DNA of 23,106 bases, taken from an uncultured Alphaproteobacteria bacterium (GTDB lineage: Bacteria; Pseudomonadota; Alphaproteobacteria; Micavibrionales; Micavibrionaceae). The number at the start of each line of letters is the position of its first letter. Position 1 is the stretch's first letter. Location: contig CAMLMM010000029.1 of the NCBI GenBank assembly GCA_946481105.1, positions 1-23,106 on the forward strand, in the 5' to 3' direction. The notes below the pieces were generated by a model. It made no database searches, had not been told where the DNA came from, and saw nothing but the letters and a program-made list of their open reading frames with translations. The translations under genes and the position numbers were made by a program. This document shows positions 6,038 to 14,625 of the stretch, piece by piece.

Positions 6038-7603
6038 CTACTCCCACTCAATCGTCCCCGGTGGTTTGGACGTGATATCGTACACCACGCGGTTGATGCC
6101 GCGGACTTCGTTGATGATGCGGGTCGCGGCGCGTCCAAGGAAGGCGTGGTCGAAGGGGAAGTAGTCGGCGGTCATGCCGTCGCTGGAGGTGACGGCGCGC
6201 AGGGCGCAGACATGGTCATAGGTGCGGCCATCGCCCATGACACCCACGGTCTTGACGGGCAACAGCACGGCGAAGGCCTGCCAGATTGTGTCGTAGAGTC
6301 CGGCGTTCTTGATTTCCTCGATATACACCTTGTCGGCGTTGCGGAGAATCTCGAGTTTCTCCCGCGTGATCTCGCCGGGGATACGAATGGCGAGGCCGGG
6401 GCCGGGGAAGGGATGGCGGCGGATAAAATCTTCATTCATGCCGAGCTCACGACCGAGGGCGCGGACTTCGTCCTTGAACAGTTCCCGCATTGGTTCCAGC
6501 AGTTTCAGTTTCATGTAATCGGGCAGGCCGCCGACATTATGGTGCGATTTAATCGTGACCGATGGGCCGCCGGTAAAGGACACGGATTCGATAACATCCG
6601 GATAGAGCGTTCCCTGCGCGAGGAAGTCGGCTCCGCCGATACGCTTGGTGCAGGCATCGAACACGTCGATAAACAACCCGCCGATAATCTTGCGTTTCTG
6701 TTCCGGGTCGGTGACCCCCGCGAGCTTGCCGAGGAAGAGTTCGGACGCGTCCTCATGGATGAGCGGAATGTTGTAATGGTCGCGGAACATGGACACGACC
6801 TGTTCGCTTTCGCCGTGACGCATTAAACCTGTATCGACATAGACGCAGGTGAGCTGGTCACCGATGGCTTCATGAATGAGAACAGCGGTGACGGAGGAAT
6901 CAACGCCGCCCGACAGGCCGCAGATAACGCGGCTTTTACCGACCTGTTCGCGGATTTTCGCGATCGCTTCCTGACGGAACGCGCCCATCGTCCAATCGCC
7001 GCGGCAACCGCAGACTTTATGCGTGAAGTTTTTAATCAGTGCGGTCCCGTGCGGGGTATGCACGACTTCGGGATGGAACTGCACACCGTAAAATTTCAGC
7101 AGGTCATTCGCCACCGCTGAATGCGGTGCGCCATCTGAGATGCCCACGACACGGAATCCGTCCGGCAGGCGGGTGACCCGGTCGCCATGCGACATCCAGA
7201 CTTGTTCTTTCTGACCCTTTGCCCAGACACCGTGAAAAAGGTCGCAGTCTTCGACAATCTCGACATAGCCGCGCCCGAATTCCTTGTGATTTGATCCCTC
7301 AACCAGTCCGCCGAGCTGGTGGCACATGGCCTGCTGGCCGTAACAGATACCGAAAAGCGGTAGACCCATTTCAAACACGTATTCAGGAATGCGTGGGGAG
7401 TCTTCATCCGGCACCGAGCAGGGGCCACCGGAGAGGATAATCCCGCGCGGGGCGAAATGGCGGATTTTATCTTCCGGGGCGGCGTTGAACGGCCAGACTT
7501 CGCAATAGACTCCGCTTTCGCGTACCCGCCGTGCAATTAACTGTGTCACCTGTGACCCAAAATCAAGAATAAGGATACGGTCGTGGTGTACGGGGAGAGT
7601 CAT
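6038..7603 (-). CDS. guaA: GMP synthase (glutamine-hydrolysing)
   Basis: Converts XMP to GMP with ATP and glutamine, the last step of GMP synthesis. The 521 residues cover the whole family length. The N-terminal class I glutaminase holds the nucleophile in GICYGQQ (Cys87) and the His177/Glu179 pair in FHPEV. The ATP-pyrophosphatase domain begins with the P-loop SGGVDSS at 231-237, and the C-terminal dimerisation domain ends with the conserved KPPGTIEWE. The ATG at 7603 has no strong ribosome site. It is divergent from gpt, another GMP-producing enzyme, over 56-74 bp. The last codons are the known integration target of several genomic-island integrases, and accessory-looking genes follow directly. 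Confidence 0.98.
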   Translation of the reverse strand: MTLPVHHDRILILDFGSQVTQLIARRVRESGVYCEVWPFNAAPEDKIRHFAPRGIILSGGPCSVPDEDSPRIPEYVFEMGLPLFGICYGQQAMCHQLGGLVEGSNHKEFGRGYVEIVEDCDLFHGVWAKGQKEQVWMSHGDRVTRLPDGFRVVGISDGAPHSAVANDLLKFYGVQFHPEVVHTPHGTALIKNFTHKVCGCRGDWTMGAFRQEAIAKIREQVGKSRVICGLSGGVDSSVTAVLIHEAIGDQLTCVYVDTGLMRHGESEQVVSMFRDHYNIPLIHEDASELFLGKLAGVTDPEQKRKIIGGLFIDVFDACTKRIGGADFLAQGTLYPDVIESVSFTGGPSVTIKSHHNVGGLPDYMKLKLLEPMRELFKDEVRALGRELGMNEDFIRRHPFPGPGLAIRIPGEITREKLEILRNADKVYIEEIKNAGLYDTIWQAFAVLLPVKTVGVMGDGRTYDHVCALRAVTSSDGMTADYFPFDHAFLGRAATRIINEVRGINRVVYDITSKPPGTIEWE

Positions 7604-7626
7604 GGTCGGCGCCGCTTTCTAATTGC

Positions 7627-7635
7627 GATAATATA
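7627..7635. promoter_or_regulatory. Divergent guaA/gpt promoter region
   Basis: Plus strand: TGC-GATAAT is an extended -10 (hexamer 7627-7632) placing gpt transcription start near 7640. The same AT-rich core read on the minus strand offers TATATT for guaA. Overlapping -10 elements would couple the two guanine-nucleotide genes. No -35 is clear on either side. Confidence 0.35.
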
Positions 7636-7677
7636 TCAATTTGGGGGTTCAACGTTTTTGTGATAACAAAAAACATC

Positions 7678-8154
7678 ATGTCTGAGAATAGATATATCGC
7701 CGAGAAATACGTGTCCTGGGACGAAATTCAGGGTTTGTGCCGTTTTATGGCGTCCCGCATTCACCGGGAGGCACCGGAACTGACCAAAATACTGGCCGTC
7801 ACCCGTGGCGGGCTTATCCCTGCCGGGATTATCGCGCGCGAACTGGGTATCCGCCATATCGAAACCATCGGTATCGGGTCGTATGACGGGATGGTGCAGG
7901 GGGAACTGCGTATCCTCAAGGATTGTCATTCGGATTATGGCCGTGATGTATTAGTGATTGATGATCTGGCTGATACGGGGGCGACGCTCAAACTTCTGCG
8001 CGAACGGCTGGTTAATCCGCGCGTGGCCACGCTGTTCGTGAAGCCGGAAGGGCGCGGCGCGGTCGACTGGTTTGTTGAGGAAGTCCCGCAAAACACCTGG
8101 GTGCGATTCCCTTGGGATACGGTCCGGCAATATATTGAGCCGCTGGTGCCGTAA
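7678..8154 (+). CDS. gpt: Xanthine-guanine phosphoribosyltransferase
   Basis: Salvages guanine and xanthine (and weakly hypoxanthine) to their nucleotides using PRPP. The PRPP-binding signature VLVIDDLADTGAT is clear, as are the early TRGGLIPAGIIARELGIRHIET and the late FVKPEGR and PQNTWVRFPWD segments typical of Gpt rather than of HPRT. With the ATG at 7678 the protein is 158 residues and begins like E. coli Gpt (MSE-x-YI...). A GTG at 7660 would add six residues and has GGGGG 12 bases upstream, whereas the ATG has no evident ribosome site, so the start is uncertain. It lies head to head with guaA, which makes the same product de novo. Confidence 0.93.
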   Translation: MSENRYIAEKYVSWDEIQGLCRFMASRIHREAPELTKILAVTRGGLIPAGIIARELGIRHIETIGIGSYDGMVQGELRILKDCHSDYGRDVLVIDDLADTGATLKLLRERLVNPRVATLFVKPEGRGAVDWFVEEVPQNTWVRFPWDTVRQYIEPLVP

Positions 8155-8172
8155 TTCGCCTGTTATGTCATT

Positions 8173-8178
8173 TATAAT
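8173..8178 (+). promoter_or_regulatory. -10 box upstream of metF
   Basis: A perfect TATAAT lies 40 bases before the metF start. No good -35 sits at 16-18 bases. The 35-base leader that would follow holds no SAM-riboswitch fold that I can recognise. Confidence 0.4.
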
Positions 8179-8217
8179 AAGATTGCTTTAATGCTTTAGG
8201 GGGCATGATAGGCGGCT

Positions 8218-9036
8218 ATGTCCCGCCCTATTTGCCCAAGTATCAGCTTTGAATTCTATCCGCCTAAAACTGATGCAGCGACCGAAAAACTCGTGGCGGC
8301 GGCGAAGGAACTTGCTGGGTTAAATCCGCAATTCGTAACAGTGACGTTTGGTGCGGGCGGCAGCACGAAATCGGGGACGCTGGAAACCTGTAAACTCCTG
8401 CAGCAGGAATGCGGCCTGACAGTCGGGGCGCATTTAAGTTATTTCGGTACAAAAAAAGACGACCTGTTTGATTATGCCGAGATGTTATGGGAGTCAGGCA
8501 TTCGCCATCTGGTCGCGGTGCGTGGCGATATTCCAACGGGTACGGATATGAGTTTATATCAGGGGCCGGAATATTTTCAGTTTACCAGTGATTTCGTCGA
8601 AGCGTTGATGGCGTGCCATCCCTTCGATATTTCGGTCGGCGCATACCCGGAGAAACATCCAGATGCGCCTTCGATGGAAGCGGACATCATTGCGCTTCAG
8701 AAGAAATGTGCGGCGGGGGCAGCACGGGCGATAACCCAGTTTTTTTTCACCAGCGATATTTACAGGAATTTTCTGGGGCGTCTTGACGGGCGTAATATCA
8801 AAGTCCCGGTCGTGCCGGGTCTGTTGCCCATCGGTGATTATACGAAAATTAAGTCTTTTGCGGTGAAATGCGGGGCGTCCGTTCCAGATAGTCTGGAATC
8901 GTGCGTTGCCGCCGACTTTCTCGCCACGCAAATTCGCGATATGATGGCGCTGAACGTGCCGCATATTCATTTTTACACACTGAACCGGGCCGATATCGTA
9001 CTGGCCGCGTTTCAGCAGATAGATAACAGGAGTTGA
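8218..9036 (+). CDS. metF: Methylenetetrahydrofolate reductase
   Basis: FAD enzyme that reduces 5,10-methylene-THF to 5-methyl-THF, the methyl donor for methionine synthesis. Seen: the opening SFEFYPPKT with the catalytic Glu, FVTVTFGAGGS, HLVAVRGDIPTG, VGAYPEKHP, the substrate loop around AITQFFF, and VPGLLPI. The 272 residues are slightly shorter than the roughly 290-300 usual for bacterial MetF, with the C-terminal HFYTLNRAD helix intact. The ATG follows AGGCGG very closely, with another G-rich tract further upstream. It ends 4 bp before metE and its last codons contain metE's ribosome site, so the two are translated together and supply and use the same methyl-folate. Confidence 0.96.
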   Translation: MSRPICPSISFEFYPPKTDAATEKLVAAAKELAGLNPQFVTVTFGAGGSTKSGTLETCKLLQQECGLTVGAHLSYFGTKKDDLFDYAEMLWESGIRHLVAVRGDIPTGTDMSLYQGPEYFQFTSDFVEALMACHPFDISVGAYPEKHPDAPSMEADIIALQKKCAAGAARAITQFFFTSDIYRNFLGRLDGRNIKVPVVPGLLPIGDYTKIKSFAVKCGASVPDSLESCVAADFLATQIRDMMALNVPHIHFYTLNRADIVLAAFQQIDNRS

Positions 9037-9040
9037 TATC

Positions 9041-11320
9041 ATGGTACTTGCCGTTAATCTGGGTTTTCCGCGCATCGGCGCGAAACGCGAACTCAAGAAA
9101 GCTGTCGAAGCTTACTGGAAGGGTGAGATCAGCCTCGCCGATTTGCGTGGTGTCGGTGTCAATCTGCGCAAGACGCACTGGAAGATGCAGCAGGATGCTG
9201 GTATCGCGCATATCCCGTGCAATGATTTTTCCTTCTATGACCAGATGCTCGATATGACCGCGCTGCTTGGCGCGGTGCCATCCCGTTATCAATGGGCGGG
9301 CGGTAATGTCGATATGCAGACCTATTTCGCGATGGCACGGGGCGACAAGAACAACCCGGCGATGGAAATGACCAAATGGTTCGATACCAATTACCATTAT
9401 ATCGTGCCGGAGTTTGACGCCGCGACATCCTTTGCGATTTCCACGTCCAAGATTTTTGATGAAACAGCCGAAGCCATGGCGCTGGGGTTTACGCCTGTGC
9501 CGGTGCTGATCGGTCCGGTCACATATTTGTCGCTCGGCAAGGGCAAGGACGGAATTGACCCGTTGACGCTGCTGCCGGCATTATTGCCGGTGTACCGCGA
9601 TATCCTCATGCGCCTGCGTGTGCAGGGGGTTAAATGGGTGCAGATAGATGAACCTATCCTTGTGACCGATATCACGGAGGCGCAGCGCGACGCGTTGAAA
9701 AAAGCCTATGCCGAACTGGCGGGGACAGACATTAATATCTTCCTGGCGACCTATTTCGATGGGTTGCGTGATAATGGTGAACTGGCGCTGGGGCTGCCGG
9801 TGCAGGCAATACATCTGGATCTGAAACGCGCGCCGGAACAGTTGAGCAAATTATTGCCAGTCTGGCCCAAAGATAAAATCATGTCGCTGGGGCTGGTGAA
9901 TGGGCGCAATATCTGGAAGGGTCATTTGCGTCTGCGTCTAAAAGTTGCGCAGCAAGCGGTCACCGCGTTGGGCAAGGATAGGATATGGGTTGGGCCGAGC
10001 TGTTCGCTCATCCATTGTCCCATCGACCTTGATCATGAAACCAAGATGGATGCGCAACTGAAAAGCTGGCTGGCGTTCGGCAAGCAGAAGTTATTTGAAA
10101 TCAGCGCACTAGCGACCGGCATAGATAAAGGCGAAGTGGCCATTACCAAAGAGCTGGCGGAAAGCGATGCTGTTGCACAAGACCGTGAAACATCGCCGCG
10201 TATTCACGATAAGGCGGTGCAGGCCCGTATGGCGGCGTTGACACCCGAAATGTATAATCGTCAGTCGCCTTTTTCTGTCCGAAAATCCATGCAGCAGGCT
10301 GCATTAAACCTCCCGGCTTTTCCAACCACATCTATCGGATCGTTCCCGCAGACCAAAGAAATACGTGAAGCGCGGGCCGAATTCAAAAAAGGGGAGCTGA
10401 CGCTGGCGCAGTATGACAAAGCGATGAAGCAGGAAATTGCCACCGTCGTCAAATTTCAGGAAGATATCGATATGGATGTTCTGGTCCATGGCGAACCGGA
10501 ACGTAACGACATGGTCGAATATTTCGGAGAACAGCTGAAAGGATATACGTTTTCACAAAACGGCTGGGTGCAGTCCTATGGATCGCGCTGCGTGAAGCCA
10601 CCGATTATTTTTGGGGACATATCGCGTCCGCAACCGATGACCGTTGCCTGGTCGTCCTATGCGCAATCACTCACTAAACGCCCGATGAAAGGCATGCTGA
10701 CCGGACCGATTACGATGCTGTTCTGGTCCTTCGTGCGGGACGACCTGCCCCGCGCCATTACCTGCCAGCAGATTGGCCTTGCGCTGCGTGACGAGGTGGT
10801 CGACCTGGAACGCGCCGGTATCAAGATTATTCAGATTGATGAACCGGCCATCCGCGAGGGCTTGCCATTGCGTCAAGCCGACCGTGAATCTTATCTGAAA
10901 TGGGCGGTGGATTGTTTCAGGCTGTCCGCGTCGGGCGTACAGGATTCAACGCAAATTCACACGCATATGTGCTATTCGGAATTCAACGATATTATCGATT
11001 CTATCGCGGCACTGGATGCCGATTCAATTTCGATTGAAACATCGCGGTCGCAGATGGAATTGCTCGAAGCCTTTGTCGATTTTGCTTACCCGAATGACAT
11101 CGGGCCGGGTGTGTATGATATTCACTCGCCGCGTATTCCTACAGTAGATGAAATGGTCAAGCTGCTGGAAAAAGCGGCGCTGGTATTGAAATCGGAACAG
11201 ATATGGGTCAACCCGGATTGCGGCCTGAAAACCCGTGGCTGGGCCGAAGTTAGGCCAGCGCTCGAGAATATGGTTGCCGCCGCCAAGAAAATGCGCGCTA
11301 TGATGGCGCATCATATATAG
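9041..11320 (+). CDS. metE: Cobalamin-independent methionine synthase
   Basis: Transfers the methyl group of 5-methyl-THF-polyglutamate to homocysteine without vitamin B12. Full length at 759 residues: two related barrels, the N-terminal one opening with LGFPRIGAKRELKKAVE, the C-terminal one from about residue 425 (TTSIGSFPQTKEIR). The catalytic zinc ligands are all present: His642 and Cys644 in THMCYSEF, Glu666 in SIETSRS and Cys727 in NPDCGLKTRGW, one residue offset from E. coli numbering. AGGAG inside the metF end lies 8 bases before the ATG. Presence of metE means methionine can be made without cobalamin; whether metH also exists cannot be seen here. Converges on an unrecognised gene with a 13 bp gap. 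Confidence 0.98.
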   Translation: MVLAVNLGFPRIGAKRELKKAVEAYWKGEISLADLRGVGVNLRKTHWKMQQDAGIAHIPCNDFSFYDQMLDMTALLGAVPSRYQWAGGNVDMQTYFAMARGDKNNPAMEMTKWFDTNYHYIVPEFDAATSFAISTSKIFDETAEAMALGFTPVPVLIGPVTYLSLGKGKDGIDPLTLLPALLPVYRDILMRLRVQGVKWVQIDEPILVTDITEAQRDALKKAYAELAGTDINIFLATYFDGLRDNGELALGLPVQAIHLDLKRAPEQLSKLLPVWPKDKIMSLGLVNGRNIWKGHLRLRLKVAQQAVTALGKDRIWVGPSCSLIHCPIDLDHETKMDAQLKSWLAFGKQKLFEISALATGIDKGEVAITKELAESDAVAQDRETSPRIHDKAVQARMAALTPEMYNRQSPFSVRKSMQQAALNLPAFPTTSIGSFPQTKEIREARAEFKKGELTLAQYDKAMKQEIATVVKFQEDIDMDVLVHGEPERNDMVEYFGEQLKGYTFSQNGWVQSYGSRCVKPPIIFGDISRPQPMTVAWSSYAQSLTKRPMKGMLTGPITMLFWSFVRDDLPRAITCQQIGLALRDEVVDLERAGIKIIQIDEPAIREGLPLRQADRESYLKWAVDCFRLSASGVQDSTQIHTHMCYSEFNDIIDSIAALDADSISIETSRSQMELLEAFVDFAYPNDIGPGVYDIHSPRIPTVDEMVKLLEKAALVLKSEQIWVNPDCGLKTRGWAEVRPALENMVAAAKKMRAMMAHHI

Positions 11321-11333
11321 ATTAAAGTTCAGT

Positions 11334-12161
11334 TCAGACGGGACGTGGAGGTTCTGGCCGCTTTATTACATCCTGCGCTGTCTGAAGGATGGTTTTTTTA
11401 TCGGCGTCCGTATGGTAAAGCAGCTTAATGCCTGATTCTTTCAGGCCAAACATTTTTGCTGGATCTCTGCGCGCCACGTCGGCATCTATCAGGCAATAAG
11501 CTTGACGATCAGCGGAGCCGGCACCGGCTTGCATATAATACATTAGATGCTGACGGGCTTTTTCAATCTGTTGGGGGTATTGGACCACAGCGACACCCCT
11601 TTGATGGGATGACAGGAAGGCTGGATCGCGTTCAGGGCGCGCTTTGTAACGGCCAAAATTTTCTGGTACGCCAAATAAAGCTTTGGCATCCTCAACCACA
11701 GGACGCCCTACAACAAACATGAAATGGTGATCGACATCGTATCCGCCGACGACTCGGCCCTCGGGGGTTTTTGCCGATAGCCAAGCCGTCATCAGGTCAG
11801 GCGCTTTCAGCAGATCATGCAAGGCGGGCGAATTTTTAATGATCCCCTGTAGCCGGGCAGATGCTTCCTGTTTATGGCCTTTGGGAGCCAGGACAAAAAT
11901 GCTTTTATCCGGGTAAGACGGTAATAAAACCGGGGAGGCTTCGATGCGGTCACGGCGGATACGATCGGCGAACCCGCCTAACAGCATTTGTCCGGCCCCC
12001 TGATGGAACTGGTCGCGCAGGGCGAAACGGTGGGACACAGCATTATAAAGCTTAAGGGAAGGTCCAAAATTTTCTGCGGTAAGGGCGGGGATTGTGCCAG
12101 GCAACAGTAACCATTGCACTCGATCCGACAGTGGAAGAAGAGGTTTATCGACTGGTTTCAT
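11334..12161 (-). CDS. Hypothetical protein, 275 residues
   Basis: Not recognised. Soluble, no signal peptide or membrane helix, rich in Ala, Leu, Lys and Pro. Segments that may be conserved for searching: GAGQMLLGGFADRIRRDR (about residues 55-72), GGYDVDHHFMFVVGRP (138-153), ENFGRYKARPERDPAF and the terminal KRPEPPRPV. The Asp-x-Asp-His-His group could bind metal, but nothing else supports an enzyme class. GGGAG sits 6 bases before the ATG, and codon use looks like that of the neighbours, so this is a real gene. It has its own probable extended -10 upstream. It converges with metE and is divergent from trcR; context gives no clue to function. Confidence 0.8.
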   Translation of the reverse strand: MKPVDKPLLPLSDRVQWLLLPGTIPALTAENFGPSLKLYNAVSHRFALRDQFHQGAGQMLLGGFADRIRRDRIEASPVLLPSYPDKSIFVLAPKGHKQEASARLQGIIKNSPALHDLLKAPDLMTAWLSAKTPEGRVVGGYDVDHHFMFVVGRPVVEDAKALFGVPENFGRYKARPERDPAFLSSHQRGVAVVQYPQQIEKARQHLMYYMQAGAGSADRQAYCLIDADVARRDPAKMFGLKESGIKLLYHTDADKKTILQTAQDVIKRPEPPRPV

Positions 12162-12184
12162 ATTTTTCTCCCTGATTTTTGCTT

Positions 12185-12193
12185 TTTATATCA
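12185..12193 (-). promoter_or_regulatory. Extended -10 promoter of the 275-residue gene
   Basis: Minus-strand TGA-TATAAA (TGN plus near-consensus hexamer) lies 24 bases before the start codon, giving a short leader that just contains the ribosome site. No clear -35, as is common with extended -10 promoters. Confidence 0.4.
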
Positions 12194-12297
12194 AATAACA
12201 AGGTCTTTTCATATCCAAAATAAGAAAAAACTGTACTTTCAGGCCAAAATGCCTATAGTCAGGACATTCCCCAATAAGACAGGTTTTATACCAGTGT

Positions 12298-12316
12298 GAT
12301 CCGTAAGGGACGGATC
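12298..12316 (+). promoter_or_regulatory. Hairpin in the trcR leader
   Basis: GATCCGT-aaggg-ACGGATC is a perfect 7-bp inverted repeat with a five-base loop, 52 bases before the trcR start. A weak promoter (AGGACA 12261-12266, TTTATA 12285-12290) would place the transcript start at or near it. It could be a leader hairpin or an operator dyad. Confidence 0.4.
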
Positions 12317-12367
12317 GGCGGGGGAGAAGCATTACTTTTTGTTGACCCGATGCCAAAGGAGTAAATC

Positions 12368-13036
12368 ATGGCTGATGTAGATACAACGAAACCTTTGAAA
12401 CCAAAAGCCAGCGCGGTATGGTTGATTGACAACACGATGCTGTCATTCGAGCAGATCGCCGAATATACCGGCCTGCATGTTGTCGAAATTCAGGCGTTGG
12501 CTGATGAAGAAGTCGGGCGCGGCATTATCGGTGAAAGCCCGATCATGGCCGGTGAACTGACTGCCGAAGAAATTGCCCGTGTCGAAGCTGATCCATCCGC
12601 TAACCTGAAAATCATCAAGCGTGACGGTCCGGCCCTCAAAGTCCGTGCCAAAGGCCCACGTTACACGCCGGTGGCACGCCGCAATGACAAACCAGATGCC
12701 ATTGCTTATATCCTCAAACAACATCCGGAAGTGTCGGATGCTCAGATCTGCAAACTGGTAGGGACTACCAAGCCGACCATTCAGGCGATTCGTGACCGTA
12801 CCCACCCGAACTCAGCCAATTTGACGCCACGCAACCCGGCTGAAGTTGGTTTGTGTACATACCAGGAATTGGACAAGGCAATCCGTAAGGGACTGAAGGC
12901 TTTGGGACGTGACCCGGATGCCGAGGCGGCGGCTGCCAAAGAAAAACGTGTTGCAGAAGCTGTTGCCCAGGAAGCAGAAGACAAATCCAGCTTTGATTTC
13001 TCGAACTTCCTGAAATCAACTGGACGTTCTTCGTAG
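12368..13036 (+). CDS. trcR: Cell-cycle transcriptional regulator TrcR (DUF1013)
   Basis: A 222-residue cytoplasmic regulator of the DUF1013/TrcR family, conserved across Alphaproteobacteria and annotated as a cell-cycle transcription regulator. Seen: the family opening AVWLIDNTMLSFEQIAEYTGLHVVEIQALADEEV (split here: a first helix-turn-helix at residues 25-45), the central RNDKPDAIAYILKQHPE, a second helix-turn-helix at 122-145 (SDAQICKLVGTTKPTIQAI), and the RTHPNSANLTPRNP signature. The tail (185-222) is Ala/Glu-rich and ends in an aromatic patch FDFSNFL. GGAG lies 6 bases before the ATG. Followed directly by a strong terminator, so it is a single-gene transcript. Molecular targets are not shown by the sequence. 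Confidence 0.93.
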   Translation: MADVDTTKPLKPKASAVWLIDNTMLSFEQIAEYTGLHVVEIQALADEEVGRGIIGESPIMAGELTAEEIARVEADPSANLKIIKRDGPALKVRAKGPRYTPVARRNDKPDAIAYILKQHPEVSDAQICKLVGTTKPTIQAIRDRTHPNSANLTPRNPAEVGLCTYQELDKAIRKGLKALGRDPDAEAAAAKEKRVAEAVAQEAEDKSSFDFSNFLKSTGRSS

Positions 13037-13056
13037 GCTTTGGCTACACAAAGAAT

Positions 13057-13087
13057 AAAAACGGCCCGTAAGGGCCGTTTTGTTTTT
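13057..13087. terminator. Bidirectional terminator between trcR and ydcH-like gene
   Basis: ACGGCCC-gtaa-GGGCCGT (13061-13078), extended by flanking A and T pairs. On the plus strand it runs into TTTTGTTTTT; on the minus strand the same stem is followed by TTTTTATT. It therefore serves both convergent genes. Confidence 0.93.
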
Positions 13088-13100
13088 AGGAAATATCGCT

Positions 13101-13283
13101 TTAAAGCGATTCCATTTCCTCTTTCACCCGCAGCTTCTGTCGTTTCAGCTTGCGGATTTCAAAATCGGATACGGATGGATGATGACTTAGTTCATGTAGC
13201 TGGGCTTCGATGGCAGAATGTCTTGCGGCTAGAGATTGGAGATGGGAAGATTTCGAGGACGCAGCATGTTGAGCTAAAGCCAT
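13101..13283 (-). CDS. YdcH-family (DUF465) small protein
   Basis: A 60-residue, highly charged helical protein of the YdcH/DUF465 family. The family pattern is present: a first helix HLQSLAARHSAIEAQLHEL, a short turn with HHPSVSDFEI, and a second helix KLKRQKLRVKEEMESL. It should form a helical hairpin with coiled-coil character. Biochemical role is not established for the family. AGGAG sits 7 bases before the ATG. It shares the strong terminator with trcR. Confidence 0.88.
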   Translation of the reverse strand: MALAQHAASSKSSHLQSLAARHSAIEAQLHELSHHPSVSDFEIRKLKRQKLRVKEEMESL

Positions 13284-13507
13284 GGCATTTCTCCTTTTCT
13301 GTGATGTAATGGGTTAACTGTAGCATAACGGAACAGAAACTCTCTAGATGTATGTAGGATTTTTTCGTGTTCCTTCAATATGCCGGAGATTCAAGCACAT
13401 AGCCCGCAAAAAAATCTTTTACGGGCAGTTCGTGACTTTTCCCTATTCAGTTTATATACATAAATAATGACATGAATCTGGTTAATTTTGGGTAAACCCA
13501 GGCCCCC
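13284..13507. other. Intergenic region with an A/T-loop inverted repeat
   Basis: No gene is visible in these 224 bases. They hold the leader of the ydcH-like gene and the end of the petABC-linked gene run. GCCCG-c-AAAA...TTTT-a-CGGGC (13402-13426) can pair with one mismatch. CAGGCC-N8-GGCCTG (13499-13518) spans the stop codon of the upstream gene and could help end its transcript, but no T-run follows on the minus strand. Confidence 0.5.
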
Positions 13508-14617
13508 CTATTGGCCTGTATAACAAGATCCGGACGAATAAGAGGTCCGGCGTTGCAGACGCATTTGCGTGATCTCGGTATTAATAAAACCCGATACGGT
13601 CAAAGATTGCCAGGTGGGAGATTTAGCCTCTGGCATCAGGTTGCCGCGCGCGACCACAAGGTAACGTCCCTTGTCATCATCGCGACGATGGTCAGCCAGA
13701 TATTTTTCAGCAAGTATTGTATCAATCGGTAGGCCATAAATTGTATAGGAAGCCCTCTTATTACCGAGATAGTGTTGAAGGGATAGATAAGTTGGTTCTG
13801 TTGCGGGGTTATAAACTGCCGTGAAAGGAGTTTCATGAACTGAATCGGCGCTCAGGTAAAATCCTTTTTTCCCCGGGGTCCAGGCACCTATAACAGTGAC
13901 GTGCTTGTCGATATAAGGATCGAGTTTATCAAATTGAATAAGCTGGATACGTGTATTTCCAATCTTATAATCATAAGAGGTCACGCCCAGCATATCGGTG
14001 CGGGCTTCTTTGCGAAGAATTCCTGTCAGGCGTGTAAGAGGGGCGTCCCCAGTCTTGCGTGAGGGATTGCCAAATAAGAGATACAAGGCGCTTATTTTAT
14101 TATCATATGTTTCATCACGCAGGCCGCTGATGATATACATGTCTTCATTATCGCGGCAGAGAGGCCCCAGAGATGGTTTAAAAATTATTTCCTCATCAAG
14201 AATACGTGGCTTACGCGTGGCGATGCGCCCATCATAGATGGAACCGGCCACCGTATATTGCATATCGATATTGGTAGCATGCATGACATTTTGTTGTGGA
14301 TCGGGGATTGCGCGTATTTCAACCACACTACCCGCAACAAGTGCGTCAAAGTCCCGGAATGTATCATTTCCGAGCCGCACAGACATGTTGTTCCCCGGTA
14401 CGATCTTGAGACCATTTACACAGAAGAAGTTATGCCGTTTAAATGTAATCTGTCCCATGATAATCGCCTGTTTATAGGCGTTGCGTGAGACAGAACTTGT
14501 CATGACATTATCTGCAACGCTGTCGGGGTCAGGGCAGTCATTTATTTCGGCATAGGCAATTGATGACAGCAGGAAAAAAGTTGTCAAAACCAGGACAATA
14601 ATACGGCTATACGTCAT
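13508..14617 (-). CDS. Exported protein of unknown function, last gene of pet run
   Basis: Not recognised. 369 residues with a clear Sec signal peptide (about 1-23, ending AYA-EI), so probably periplasmic. The mature part is beta-rich, with repeated short strands such as GQITFKRHNFFCVNGLKIV, VAGSVVEIRAI and HVTVIGAWTPGKKGFYLSA; these look like OB-fold or DUF5666-like barrels, perhaps two or three in series, by eye only. Three or more cysteines could form disulphides. Start is secure: AGGAG lies 5 bases before the ATG and overlaps the TAG stop of the Na/Pi cotransporter gene 8 bp upstream, so translation is probably coupled. A link to phosphate uptake or respiration is suggested by position only. 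Confidence 0.8.
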   Translation of the reverse strand: MTYSRIIVLVLTTFFLLSSIAYAEINDCPDPDSVADNVMTSSVSRNAYKQAIIMGQITFKRHNFFCVNGLKIVPGNNMSVRLGNDTFRDFDALVAGSVVEIRAIPDPQQNVMHATNIDMQYTVAGSIYDGRIATRKPRILDEEIIFKPSLGPLCRDNEDMYIISGLRDETYDNKISALYLLFGNPSRKTGDAPLTRLTGILRKEARTDMLGVTSYDYKIGNTRIQLIQFDKLDPYIDKHVTVIGAWTPGKKGFYLSADSVHETPFTAVYNPATEPTYLSLQHYLGNKRASYTIYGLPIDTILAEKYLADHRRDDDKGRYLVVARGNLMPEAKSPTWQSLTVSGFINTEITQMRLQRRTSYSSGSCYTGQ

Positions 14618-14625
14618 GATAGCTC

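Noticed and set aside
6017..6826. 269-codon plus-strand open frame
   Set aside because: Antisense to guaA, no recognisable motif; a shadow of codon bias.
8155..8217. SAM riboswitch before metF
   Set aside because: Only 63 bases, most of it promoter; no SAM-II, SAM-V or SAM/SAH-like fold could be recognised by eye.
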